The notes under the pieces are model-generated. The model saw only the letters and a list, made by a program, of their open reading frames with translations, did no database searches and had not been told where the DNA came from. Of a DNA stretch of 64,000 bases, positions 1-10,066 are shown in pieces (position 1 is the stretch's first letter; each line of letters opens with the position of its first letter). The DNA is taken from assembly GCA_030220185.1 (NCBI GenBank), contig JASPKZ010007250.1, positions 1,146,001 to 1,210,000 of the forward strand, written 5' to 3'. Source of the stretch: Diploptera punctata. Its lineage: Eukaryota; Arthropoda; Insecta; Blattodea; Blaberidae. Made by a program: the position numbers and the translations under genes.

Positions 1-379
1 TTCACGTGGAATAGCTTCTAATTTGATCCGAGTTGCTGCAAACATAAAGCTTGGTTTACTTAATGTTAAACAAGGGTTTAGATTGATTTTTAAAACAAAG
101 TGAGGAGTGAATTTATCTAGAGAATTTGGAAATCACTCGTGGCATTGCTTATAAATACCAATTAGATAGTATAACAGCCACAGGATTGATGATCGGGACA
201 AGAGATACTACACCAGGATTCTTAGCTAAATTTTGGAATTCCTTAGATTTGGACAGGGTGTATTTTTCTAAAATTGCCATCTCTGCCATTAGAGGATCAT
301 TTCAATTTTAAGAAACCATCTTTACAAAATTTCTACTTCATAGTTTGTATACTTCAATTACAGTTTGAAATTTTTAAAT
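1..379. other. No gene recognised; repeat C remnant
   Basis: AT-rich sequence. Around 100-150 it carries a short block (GAATTTATCTAGAGAATTTG and following) that recurs near 23485-23525 and, in part, near 26866 and 41130, so it is the edge of repeat C. A 61-codon frame at 126-311 resembles nothing known to me. Confidence 0.4.
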
Positions 380-1291
380 GTATTTCATCAGGTGCGAGTA
401 GGCAAACAGTTTTCAGACACTTTTGAAATCCAGAATGGGTTGAAGCAAGGAGATGCACTATCTCCTCTACCTTCTAATTTTGTACTAGAGCATGCCATTA
501 AATCTTTAGAGAATGAGGAAGGCTTACAACTGAATGGTATTAATAAGCTGTTAGTTTATGCTGATGATGTAGTACTACTGGCCGATAGCGAGGAGATACT
601 AAAGGCCAACACGCACACACTATTGAGTAACACTAAGAAATTAGGACTGGAAGTAAATATCAGTAAAACTAAATATATGGTCACACATAGAAATACATTA
701 TATAATAGAAATGGACAGCTAATGACAAATGAGGGAAATTTTGAGGAAGTGGCTGAATTCAAATACCTAGGAACAATAATCACAAATAGGAATGAGATGC
801 ACAAAGAAATTAAACATAGACTCAATTCTGGAAATGCATGCTATTATGCATTGCAGAGACTTTTGATGTCCCAACTCCTTTCAAAAAACGTTAAGTTGAA
901 GATATATAAAACTATTATTCTATCAGTTATATTATATGGGTGCGAAACATGGACTCTTACTTTAAGGGAGGAAAGGAGATTACGAGTATTTGAGAATAAA
1001 GTTCTTAGGAAAATTTTTGGACCAAAGAGAGATGAACAGACAGGTGAATGGAGAAGACTACATAACAATGAACTACATGGTCTTTATAGGAAGCCAGATA
1101 TAATAAGAACAGTTAAGTCTCGTAGACTGCGATGGGCAGGACATGTTGCGCGTATGGGGAATGAAAGACGTGCATGGAAGCTTCTTGTAGGAAAGCCAGA
1201 GGGAAAACGCCCAGTTGGTAGACCAACAATGAGGTGGGAGAACAACATTAACTATGATATAAGGGAAGTAGATTATACAGGGAATGATTGA
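365..1291 (+). pseudogene. Reverse transcriptase C-terminal part (LINE-A)
   Basis: A 308-residue frame carries GLKQGDALSP (residues 25-34, the RT motif before the active site), YADD (65-68, catalytic aspartates), KYLGTI, LYGCETWTL, LRWAGHVARM and GRPTMRWENN. The first nine residues lie upstream of the insertion point, so the ATG at 365 is not a real start. The frame ends at TGA (1289-1291), where sister copies read TGG (Trp), and homology continues to about 1360. The fingers domain and endonuclease are missing. It is a dead fragment, though unusually long and open, which suggests a recent insertion. Confidence 0.88.
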
Positions 1292-1388
1292 AAAGCATTA
1301 GCTCAGGATAAGGATGTATGGAGAGCTTATGTTCGCGCGGCCATGAACCTTCGGGTTCGATAGTGCCAGTGAGTAAGTAAGTAAGTAA
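391..1388 (+). mobile_element. LINE-A copy, 5'-truncated, with TSDs
   Basis: RTE-like non-LTR retrotransposon 3' portion: the reverse transcriptase (RT) from the GLKQGDALSP block through YADD to the LRWAGHVARM and GRPTMRWENN C-terminal blocks, then the conserved end CGGGTTCGATAGTGCCAGTG and a (GTAA)n tail. The 11-bp sequence GTATTTCATCA lies directly before the element (380-390) and directly after the tail (1389-1399), a clean target-site duplication. This supports a single target-primed insertion truncated at the 5' end. The clade (RTE-like) is inferred from the short-repeat tail and the lack of RNase H. Confidence 0.9.
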
Positions 1389-1399
1389 GTATTTCATCA

Positions 1400-1862
1400 A
1401 TTTCAAAAATTAATTGTCTTTATCAGTTTGTCCTTGAGGCAGTCCTCTAATGAGGAAAGTTATATATAATAAAACAAATAATTCTGAGGTCACTCCTATT
1501 ATATAGTTTATTTTAATAGCAAGATTCCCTATTAAGCCAAATCAGCTGTGCAATCGTAAAAAATTATCTTGTTACGTATCATCTTGTAGTCCATGACCGA
1601 ATAATATGCTTAGTTAAATGACGAAAAAGAAACAGATGAATTTGATAGGTATCACGCAATGTATATCTATTTATAAACAGGCACACGTTGTCTCCGCCTG
1701 ATGCAGGGCATGACCTCCTAAAATCAAACGAACACTAACTTGATTTGCTGAATCTGCTCCAAGGTTTTCTGTATTCAAATCTATTGATCGTTGACCTTAC
1801 CAATTGATGGAATACTATTCTTCAAATTTATATAGCCTATGCATACAACGCAAATATATTAA
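1400..1862. other. No feature recognised
   Basis: AT-rich, no coding frame or repeat that I can match inside the window. Confidence 0.4.
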
Positions 1863-1879
1863 ATGTTTGAAGAGTTTTG

Positions 1880-2172
1880 GGTTTATTTCACTATAATTTA
1901 TTATTGTTTTTATTTAGGAATATTCCACAATACAGTGTTTCTCTTTCAACCCAAAGTGATTTGTCGCCAGAGGTTCCTGTGTAAATCATCTTCTTCCCTC
2001 AAATCTCTAGCTTCCATACTTCTCTTCACTACATCCATCCATCGTTCTCTAGGCCTGCGTCTTCCACTTCTTCCATTAGCTTTCCAATTAATAGGATATA
2101 TTTATTTAGAATAGATTTATTTAGCCTGGTGGAGTTAATGTCATGTGGCCTTCTCTTCCACTCACCAGGACT
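1880..2172 (-). mobile_element. LINE-B7 3' end remnant
   Basis: Read on the minus strand it contains a degenerate RT C-terminus (arginine-rich GRP block, then WMDVVKRSMEARDLREED-like sequence) and the end that also occurs on the plus strand at 63660-63840, including CACTGTATTGTGGAATATTCC. The 3' UTR block CCTGGTGAGTGGAAGAGAAG is shared with 63320-63345. Confidence 0.7.
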
Positions 2173-2175
2173 AAC

Positions 2176-2484
2176 ATATGTTACAAAAAATTGCAATAAT
2201 AGTCATACTAAACAATTAATTATCTGTCAAATTGAATAATAATGAAAATAATGTCTAATAATAAAATAAAATTAAATACAATTAAAATTAAATTAATGAT
2301 ATAATGAATACAGAACGGAATAACAGCTCGAATCTATTATACATAAAAAGAAAAGAAAGAAACAAAAATGCAAAGAAAGTAATAAACTATAATGAATTAA
2401 TCTATCGCTTATTATACACGGCATTGGGTAAATATATTGACAAATCTTAAAACCATTTCTATAAAATAATAAAAAAACAAATTA
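2176..2484. other. AT-rich spacer, nothing recognised
   Basis: Very A+T-rich, no frames or matched repeats. Confidence 0.4.
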
Positions 2485-2862
2485 TTAATTTTTAAAATAT
2501 AATATTAGTGAGTTGTTTCTGTTAGGATCTTTGGTATTCTCTCTTCTTCCATTCTTATGAGGTGTCCATATCATTTCAGACATTTTTCTTCTGTTTTTCC
2601 TAATATTTTTTTTTTCAACTTGCATAGTTTCCCTTATTGTGCTGTTTCTGACCTTATCCCTTCTTGAAATTCTTATCGATCGCCTCCAAAAATCCATTTC
2701 TACTGCTAACAGCTTGTTGGCTTGTTTCATATTTTCTATCCAGGTTTCGGATCCATATAATAACATTGTAACAGAACTTGAAATATAGATTTCTTCGTTC
2801 TGTAAATTGTATTTCTATTCCAAAGCAGTGAGTCGAACATACCAATGATTTTTCTTCCATCA
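2485..2862 (-). mobile_element. LINE-B7 RT C-terminal fragment
   Basis: Minus-strand frames read LLYGSETW, then EMDFWRRSIRISRRDKVRNS and the MEWYG/MIWTPHKNGRRE region, the typical post-RT region of RTE-like LINEs. Stops and frameshifts break it. The plus-strand relative lies at 63420-63650 and a minus-strand relative at 60840-61400. Confidence 0.75.
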
Positions 2863-2864
<2 letters not shown>

Positions 2865-2893
<29 letters not shown>

Positions 2894-2894
2894 T
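2865..2894. repeat. (ATA)n microsatellite
   Basis: About ten uninterrupted ATA units next to the LINE-B7 fragment. Confidence 0.9.
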
Positions 2895-2899
2895 AGTAA

Positions 2900-3635
2900 A
2901 TCCTCTACTCATGTCCAGCATAATGTAAGGTCGAGGTATGAGATGAAGTGAAACTCCTATTATTGAAGATCTGGCTGACCAGGCTTGTCGAATTTTCTTT
3001 ATTCATATGTCGTCTAATATAATCGAATCGCCGAGTTAACCCTCAAATTGGAAAAATACAAATTTCTTCTGTTAGTTATTTGAATGTGGCGGACCGCAGT
3101 GAAAACGGAATCTTCTATAACTGTTATTATTAGGTAAAGTGTATAATTAGACACACATTTAAGTGGTTTCTTTCTGTTCGTTTTCCTTTGATTTATTTAA
3201 AATATTAGATTAATTTAACCAACTGATGTATCCAAAAGGATACATTACGAATTTAAGGGTTAAAAAGGGAAGAAACTCCATTCATTGCCTTCGAAGAGCG
3301 ATAAAACACGTATGCAACACAGAAATTATGAATTCTTGCTATATTTGCATTCCATATAAGAAGAAGATCAATATTGCAAATGATCAAAAATTTATCAAAG
3401 CAAGTTGTAAGAAATTATGTAGTTTTTAAAGGTTTTCTCAAAAGTAGGGTACTTGGAGTTTCTTCCGTTTCCAACTCAGCGATTCAATTTCACTTCTTAT
3501 TCTGTTCAGTTTAGAATGCAAGATGAACGTCATAAGAAATCCATTTCGAATGCTAATGATTTTGAGTGGAAATTTTTACTCAATTTCCTGGTTTCCTCTC
3601 AATATGTACCCAGACTTTGAACAACAGCAGAGCTT
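2900..3635. other. No gene recognised
   Basis: Contains a 67-codon frame at 3226-3429 without recognisable motifs or coding bias; probably random in AT-rich DNA. Confidence 0.35.
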
Positions 3636-3676
3636 TTAATAAGTGCTCACTCGGTGTGAGATGACGGTCCTCCGCC

Positions 3677-4495
3677 CTATACCCTGTCCGCTCTTAAAGT
3701 GATCCTCGTCAAAACAAAACCATGTGACCTGCTCGCTTTTCATTGGTTATGGACACCGATGTACGTTGTAGAAGCAATATCCTTCCGCCATTCGAGGCCA
3801 CAATTATTGTCACTTTGGATAGGCAGATGACACAGCAACAGAAGACTTGATACTTTCCGCCATTTTGTTTCATGAGAATCGAATGAAGTATGACTCAAAT
3901 ACATCACCCATATGTAATAAACTATTTTTAGTTGTGATTATTGATTAGGTATATTTTGTATGTGTCCCGCGCCGTAGCCGAGCGGTTAAGGCAGGAAGCC
4001 TTGACGCAGAGCTACGGGACTTGCGCTGGTTCGAGTCTCCATGGGGGAAGAAAATTTTCTCATGGTATTTCGGCCAGTATGGGACTGGTGCCCACCCAGC
4101 ATCGTGAGGCAATTGGGTAGCTATAATAAGTGGCGGCTCCAGGTTGAGGAACCAGCTATAACGGCTGGGGGACTCGACATGCTAACCACATGTCGCCCCT
4201 ACACTGGCTGTTGATCATCTACCTCTGTGATTGACACATGTGGATGTGAAGCGCCAGCAGCCGGCTGGTAAAAGGGCAACCGCTGAAAAGTTGAAAGACC
4301 CTCAATCGGAATATTTTGTATGTTTTGAATATTATTATTTTCATTCACGTGAGGACATATTTTTAATTTAATGAAGGGAACTATTTTTTTCGCGTACTTA
4401 TTGCTTCTAGAACGTACGTCGGAGTCCATAACCAATGAAAAGCGAGCAGGTCACATGGTTTTGTTTTGATCACTTTATGAGCGAACAGGGTATAT
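3677..4495. repeat. Long inverted repeat with SINE in the loop
   Basis: The segment 3677-3780 (CCATGTGACCTGCTCGCTTT and flanks) is repeated in reverse complement at 4399-4495 with a few mismatches and a small indel. The roughly 620-bp loop carries SINE-1. Outer short inverted blocks (TTAATAAGTGCTCACT near 3636 and its complement near 4902) hint that the full foldback element runs from about 3636 to 4920. Confidence 0.8.
3964..4310 (+). mobile_element. SINE-1, tRNA-derived, full-length with TSDs
   Basis: The 5' end is a tRNA-like head with an A box (GCCGAGCGGTTAAGGC, close to tRNA-Leu/Ser class) and a B box (GGTTCGAGTCTC). A conserved body follows (GGCCAGTATGGGACTGGTGC to GCCAGCAGCCGGCTGG). 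The 13-bp sequence ATATTTTGTATGT flanks both ends (3951-3963 and 4311-4323). Minus-strand copies occur at 13726-14345 and 31320-31540. Confidence 0.9.
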
Positions 4496-4777
4496 TACCC
4501 GTTTAAGGAGTAAGTGCAGTTGTTGACGGAGGGCACTGCAGTCGTGTTTATGCAGGAATAGAACACGTGACACTGCTATCTAAGAGTGCAGAGAGGAATG
4601 GAACGTGGGACGCTGACAGTGTACACTGCCTTATATGACGTCACGTGTAGCAACAAACAGAGCTTCGTAATTCTTCCGCCTGCAGAGATATTTTGAATGA
4701 CTAATACCCACATACAGTACATGTGCACTCCCAATGAAATCACACAACTGGCCACTGAGTAACGTATCCGACTTACG

Positions 4778-4880
4778 GTCGGTTTCACCAACAGAGGTAA
4801 CTGTATTACGCCAGTTTTCCCCGTGTATAATGCATAGCTTAAACTGGCGTAATACAGTTACCTCTGTTGGTGAAACCGAC
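4778..4880. mobile_element. Palindromic MITE (TTA target site)
   Basis: Two perfectly complementary 40-bp arms (4778-4817 and 4841-4880) around a 23-bp loop. The arms start GTCGGTTTCACCAACAGAGG. TTA sits just outside both ends, as expected of a PIF/Harbinger-type target duplication. No coding capacity, so any movement would depend on a transposase in trans. The superfamily is inferred from the TTA only. Confidence 0.75.
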
Positions 4881-5099
4881 CCTTAGAGTTGAATAAGGAA
4901 GTGAGCACTTATTAAGAGGCCTGGACCTACAGACTAATATTTATTTATTTTAGTTTCTTCAAAAATATTCTTATTCCATAATATTCCATTTAGCATTGCT
5001 AATCTTTACTTTTACAGCACAAAATTCTTTCTAAAACGGTAAAACGCGAAACGAAAATAATAAAAGAGAAAATAAAGGAAAGCAAACCAATATATTTAG

Positions 5100-5426
5100 C
5101 TAATACACTGAACTCGTGTCCAACTCAGGGTCAGAGTGAGATGAGATGAACCCCTTATATAGAGGTCTGCGGATGACGAGGGCACCGGCCAACCACACCT
5201 GACACATCATCACAGGGACAGATGAAGGAATGAAACGAAATGAATGAGATAAGAATGGAGAAATGGTGGAATGAAATTGTTGCAGGGGAAAACGGGAGAA
5301 AACCCCGAGAAAAACCTGCCCAAGCTCTGTTTCGTCCACCATAAAACCCACATGGAGTGTGACCGAGACTCGATCTCGGAACTCCAGCACAGCGGTGAGA
5401 GGCGAACGTCTAACTGCTTGCGTCAC
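5100..5426 (-). mobile_element. SINE-5, tRNA-derived
   Basis: On the minus strand the head near 5430 reads GTGACGCAAGCAGTTAGACG (A-box-like) and GAGATCGAGTCTCGG (B-box-like), followed by a GC-rich body ending near 5100. Its 5' end abuts the LINE-A derivative inserted at 5442. Confidence 0.65.
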
Positions 5427-5441
5427 GGAGCCGCCTCAATA

Positions 5442-6143
5442 CTTACTTACTCACTGGTACTATCGAACCTGTAGGTTCATGGCCGCGCTGACATAAGCTC
5501 TTCATACATCTCTCTCCTGAGCTAATGTTTTCCAATCATTCCCTGTATAATCTACTTCCCTCATATCATAGTTAATGTTATTCTCCCACCTCATTCTTGG
5601 TCTACCATCTGGGCGTTTTCCCTCTGGCTTTCCTACAAGAACCTTCCATGCAAGACTTTCATTCCCCATACGTGCAACATGTCCTGCCTATCGCAGTCTA
5701 CGAGACTTAACTGTTCTTATTATATCTGGCTTCCTATAAAGACCATGTAGTTCACTATTATGTAGTCTTCTCCATTCACCAGTCTGTTCATCTCTCTTTG
5801 GTCCAAAAATTTTCCTAATTACTTTATTCTCAAATACTTGTAATATCCTTTCCTTCCCTTAAAGTAAGAGTCCATGTTTCGCACCCATATAATATAACTT
5901 TGGCATGGGTTCCCTGAAGTAGTCCCCGCCCGGAGAACCGAATGGGGGACTATTTGACCTCCGGAAAATTTTACCCCAGTTGAACCCATGTCCGCATTTC
6001 TTGACGCTTGTATATTTACGGTGAAAGATCGTCACTCTTTCGACCAAGGTACTTTTTTTCGTCTGGCTTATCAGTTATCACCTTCGACCAATCCGGCATG
6101 GGTAACCCTATCGGCAGCAATGCTACCGCCGGCATAGCTCTCG
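5442..6143 (-). mobile_element. Internally deleted LINE-A derivative with TSDs
   Basis: On the minus strand the element starts with a 240-bp GC-richer head (GAGAGCTATGCCGGCGGTAG) that is not part of the LINE-A RT, then jumps at about 5901 into the LINE-A C-terminus (TTATATTATATGGGTGCGAA) and runs to the standard end and TAAG tail. The 15-bp GGAGCCGCCTCAATA lies at both borders (5427-5441 and 6144-6158), so head and tail moved as one unit. The head may be the LINE's 5' region; that is inference. Confidence 0.8.
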
Positions 6144-6250
6144 GGAGCCGCCTCAATATATCTAAAAATGTGTGAAATATAAATATTGCATACTTATCGT
6201 TGTTAAATTATATAAGTTATAAATTTATATCATTGGAACAGAGGTAGTAA

Positions 6251-6529
6251 CACTGAGCTACAAGCCGGAGGGTCGAGGGTTCAAGTCCTGTTGGGGTCAG
6301 GATTTTTAACTGACCCAAACCCTCTGGCGGCACTATGGCCCTGGGGTCGACTCAGCCTCTAACGGAAATGAGTACCAGACGCTTGTTCTGGGGGTAAAGG
6401 CGGCCGTCACGCAGGGCTGACAACCCGGCTGACGTAAAGTGCCGATTGTCTAGAAAAAGTGGGAGCCTTAACTTCCTACTACCCTAAGGGCCTCCGGGTC
6501 TGTTGTGGGATCACTTTACTTTACTTTTT
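6251..6529 (+). mobile_element. SINE-2, tRNA-derived, with TSDs
   Basis: B box GGTTCAAGTCC near the 5' end, then a body containing GGGTCGACTCAGCCTCTAAC and CGGCCGTCACGCAGGGCTGA. Flanked by identical 13-bp ACAGAGGTAGTAA (6238-6250 and 6530-6542). The A box is truncated. Other copies lie at 12228-12515 and 60998-61294 on the minus strand. Confidence 0.88.
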
Positions 6530-6542
6530 ACAGAGGTAGTAA

Positions 6543-7019
6543 GTACTTCATCCAGTTTTAACACGGATTTTCCCTAAAGCAAAATAATACAAACAGGAAA
6601 ATAAAAAAATAATAATTTGCCGGAAATGGGTGATTATTGACATATTTACATAATTTTATAGGTCACAACATGCAAATGTGCCCCAGTTTCGCCAACCTAG
6701 AACATTAATGACAAGAAAAACAAACATTTTTACTTATGCAATTATACAACTTTCCTTCAACGTATTTCTGAAAATGTAAATAAAAAGATCTGTGATGTTC
6801 AGAAATAGTATTAATTGCTGTTCTGCCTGTGCAGATTTCCAAGTATTACTGGAACCGCGTTTGAAATTAATATTTAAACCTTTTACAGTACGTAGAATTA
6901 TTGTTTTGAGGAATCAGATAGAAAAAAAAAAGAGATGAATAATTATTTAAAGTTAAATCACACAAACGTACCTGAATCAATGTTTTTAAAATACATTACG
7001 AAACTCCGTTGAGGTTACT
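6543..7019. other. No feature recognised
   Basis: AT-rich; no matched repeat or coding frame. Confidence 0.4.
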
Positions 7020-7920
7020 GTGTTAAAGTTTTAATAATTGTATGACAGTACCTGATATCTCAGTCGTCCTCAATAGTTTGCAGTGTTGTTTTATAGGAGG
7101 CCTTTCGATAACTTAAGTATCATCTTCTGCTTTCATTTTGGTTCTGACTGTTGTTGGTAATTATTCTGTACAGAGGGTTTATATTGCTGGGCATGTTCTC
7201 GTTCAGCAGGTGTTTATTTGTGGTTTCCTTGATGATTTCTAATTCTTCGAGGACCTTGATTTTCGATACATCGTTTTCTAGAAGTGAGAGAGGACCATGC
7301 TCTATAATAGATTACATTATGGTTAATCAAAAAATGAAAATTCTAGTCGAGACACAAAAGTCTTCAGAGGAAGCGATATCCATAGTGATCATTACCTATT
7401 GATTAGTAAAATAGATATACAAAAGAAATGGTATAGAAATTGGAATAAAGAATTAAAGAAGAAGGAAGAAATAAAACAAGAAATGTATAAAATAAATTTG
7501 TTATGGATCCGAAACATGGACAGTCACAACACAACAATCTGCTAGAATACAAGCTCCTGAAATGAAATTTCTCAGACCAATAGCAGGATATCAAAGAACA
7601 GACAAAAAATACAACACAGAAATAAGACAACAACTAAAAGTAGAGGAATTAAACACAACAATAGGGAAATGCAGAACAAACTGGAAAGAACATTTGACAA
7701 GGATGACTGAGAATAGAATACCAAAGGCAGGATACAGCTATTCACCACGAGGAAGAAGAAGTTTGGGAAGACCAAAGAAAAGATGGAAAGAGCAGCAATT
7801 TGGAGCCGGAACAGGCTAGTAAATAAGCCTAAACCGTGAAGAAGTAGAAGATCGTTTTCTCTATGCAGGATCGATAATATGTTGTATATTGTGTTGAACT
7901 GATGTCCTGCTTCTAATACA
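7020..7920 (-). mobile_element. PLE 3' part (minus), split by LINE-B1
   Basis: Pieces 7020-7279 and 7851-7920 are one Penelope-like element 3' part. The minus strand reads the post-GIY-YIG C-terminus (HLLNEN, NPLYRIITNNS) followed by the PLE end GACGACTGAGATATCAGGTA. The interruption is LINE-B1 with a 10-bp TSD. It faces away from a near-identical plus-strand copy at 7921-8275. Confidence 0.85.
7280..7850 (+). mobile_element. LINE-B1 copy: endonuclease end joined to RT end
   Basis: Inserted in the PLE with TSD ATCGTTTTCT (7270-7279, 7851-7860). The first 200 bp encode the end of an APE-type endonuclease (IIDYIMVNQK, then after a frameshift KVFRGSDIHSDHYLLISK, containing the conserved SDH). 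At about 7497 the sequence jumps to the RT C-terminus (ETWTVTTQQS, ARIQAPEMKFLRPIAGYQR, GRPKKRWKEQ). The RT core is absent, so this is an internally deleted LINE. The 3' end is GTGAAGAAGTAGAAG, a degenerate (GAA)n tail. Confidence 0.82.
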
Positions 7921-8275
7921 TGTTGGTAAATGAAGGTAAATCCAGTTTTTCAAAACATATAGTAGAAGCAGGACATCAATTCAACACAATAGACAACATA
8001 TTATCGATCCTGCATAAAGAAAACGATGTATCGAAAATCAACGTTCTCGATGAATTAGAAATCATCAAGGAAGTCACAAATAAACACCTGCTGAATGAGA
8101 ACGTACCTAGCAATATAAACCCTCTGTACAAAATAATTACCAACAACAGTCACTACCAAAATGAAAGCGGAAGATGATACATAAGTTATCGAAAGGCCTC
8201 CTATAAACAACACTGCAAACTATTGAGGACGACTGAGATATCAGGTACTGTTTTACAATTATTAAAACTTTAAGA
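7921..8275 (+). mobile_element. PLE 3' part (plus), head-to-head partner
   Basis: An 85-codon frame at 7920-8177 reads SFSKHIVEAGHQFNTIDNIL, then LNENVPSNINPLYKIITNNS, the conserved region after the PLE GIY-YIG nuclease (compare 45110-45463). It ends with ACGACTGAGATATCAGGTAC. It is highly similar to the split minus-strand copy next to it, giving an inverted pair with both 3' ends outward. Confidence 0.85.
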
Positions 8276-8329
8276 CGTACCTGAGTAAATACTTTTAAAA
8301 TGCATTACGAAGCACCTGAACTATTCAGG

Positions 8330-8455
8330 AGGTTTTTCGGACATATGTTCAGAAAGGTCTCCTAGATATTTTACAGCTTTTCATATAGTTGAGAACGATT
8401 GAGATATAAGATACCAATTTTATGTTTTTAAATTTTGAGCGTATCTGATATTACG
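8330..8455 (+). mobile_element. PLE 3' end remnant in tandem
   Basis: A diverged second copy of the PLE 3' end (GTCTCCTAGA, GTTGAGAACGATTGAGATAT) directly downstream of the first, in the same direction. Partial tandem copies are a known habit of PLEs. Confidence 0.6.
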
Positions 8456-8469
8456 TCAAAAGAACACAA

Positions 8470-8560
8470 AATTAACTGTAGACAATTATCCACGAGATAA
8501 AAGACCATAGGATAGACCAAAAATATGTTGGAAGGACCAGGCACTAAATAATTACCAGAA
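8470..8560 (+). mobile_element. LINE-B RT C-terminal scrap
   Basis: Reads NYPRDKRP, stop, DRPKICWKDQ, the decayed GRP..RW block of RTE-like LINEs. Confidence 0.45.
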
Positions 8561-8724
8561 AAATAAGGCCATAATACAATAGAAGCATTAAATTAAATTA
8601 AACTGTAAAATATAGTGAATAATACACAGTGCGATGAGGAGGAATATGAAGGACAATGTGCTGATGCGATCGAGTGTCTAAATTATGTGTGTCGAAGGAG
8701 TCTAATGAAGCGACGTGATAAATA

Positions 8725-9262
8725 ACACTGGTCAACATGATTTTTGTCTCATAGGTACCAATAGTTGTACTTCATGCAGTTTTTTATCGTGTTTTCAAAT
8801 ATGTATTCGGAATTTCTCCATCATCCACAGTTTTTTTTATTTAAATTTCAATTAATGGATTTAAATAATATTTTTTTAATAAACGTTTTTTCGTACATTT
8901 GTCCATTGTAAAATAAAACCAAATGAGCTAACCCAGGAGATTTCAGCTATGGAAAAGAGATATCAAGGCAAATGGAATCCTAATATGCTGGCCGATTATT
9001 GTTGGACCATCAAGAGGGATGCTCCACAGGCGAAATATAGCAGAAAATCGTCATTTCTTACTTTCTAGGTGAGTCCGAATGTTCGAATATTGTGTAGAAT
9101 GTAGAAAATATTAAAGTGTTTGAAATTATAAATGCCTGTCTCTCAGAAACCTTGCGTGATGAGAAAAACCGATATCATATTTGAATTCAGGAGAAAAACT
9201 ACTATCAGGATCACATATTTTTCTTTCTGAGACAAAAATAAGTTTTTTTTGTTACTCAGTGT
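8725..9262 (+). mobile_element. Repeat K copy 1 (TIR-bearing, non-autonomous)
   Basis: One of four copies of a roughly 540-bp element. The ends are imperfect inverted repeats: ACACTGGTCAACATGATTTT at the left and, reverse-complemented, ACACTGAGTAACAAAA at the right, both followed by TTTTTGTCTCA. A 39-codon frame (8949-9068) begins MEKRYQGKWNPNML and ends in TAG immediately before GTGAGT. No transposase is encoded. The class II assignment rests on the inverted ends only. Confidence 0.7.
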
Positions 9263-10066
9263 AATTAGGCGATGATCTATACAGTATTTCATAGAGAACA
9301 GATAGGGAATGGACAGTTATACGATCTCTTAGATAAAGCCACTATAATTGTTCCAGGGACGGTGTAACATGATCTAATTTACGAATACCACAAATAAAAC
9401 GTGCACAAGAATTATGAACACAGTGAAGTGTTTGAGTGAAAATAGTATTTAAGTCAGTAAAAAAAAAGAGAATCACAATAATCAAAATGGGGCATTGTAA
9501 GTGTTTCTTCTAATATTTTACTTAAAACGAATGGCAAACAGTTTATTATGAGATTTAATCATCATCGTCATCTACCGGCTCCATATTATAGTTGCTCGCT
9601 CCATCTTTTAAATGGTCGTCCACGACTTGTACGTCCTTGTGGATTGTAATTTAACATCTTATAAGGTATCCTCTCTTCATTCTACTAACATGTTCAAACC
9701 ATTTTCTTCTAATTTTATCACACAGTTATTTGTAATTTCTCACGAATATCTTCACTCCTCCGTTTGTCCAAAAGAGTACATCCTGTCACATATCGTAGGA
9801 ATTTCATCTCTGCCGCTTCCAGTCCTTTTATTAAACTTTTGTTGAGAGTCCAACATTCCGAGCCGTACTACAGAACAGGAATTGCTAAAATTTTGTAAAG
9901 CACTAGGTGTGTTTGTTTACAAACTTTCTTTACTAACGTTCTTCTAATTGTACCGAAAATATATTGAAACATTAAACTTTCTATTGATATCTCTTGTCCG
10001 ATCATTGCCTGGGAAAACTCCTAAATAATTAAAATCCATTACTTGTTCTATTACAAAATCACTTAC

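Noticed and set aside
556..1068. Minus-strand frames inside LINE-A (SLCLISLCISFLFV and MLCSLLHSPVCSS types)
   Set aside because: They recur in every LINE-A copy as antisense shadows of the RT.
4199..5474. Frames of 67-108 codons at 4199-4435, 4576-4791, 5100-5426 and 5271-5474
   Set aside because: They fall in the inverted arm, unassigned flank and SINE-5; no motif and contradictory strands.
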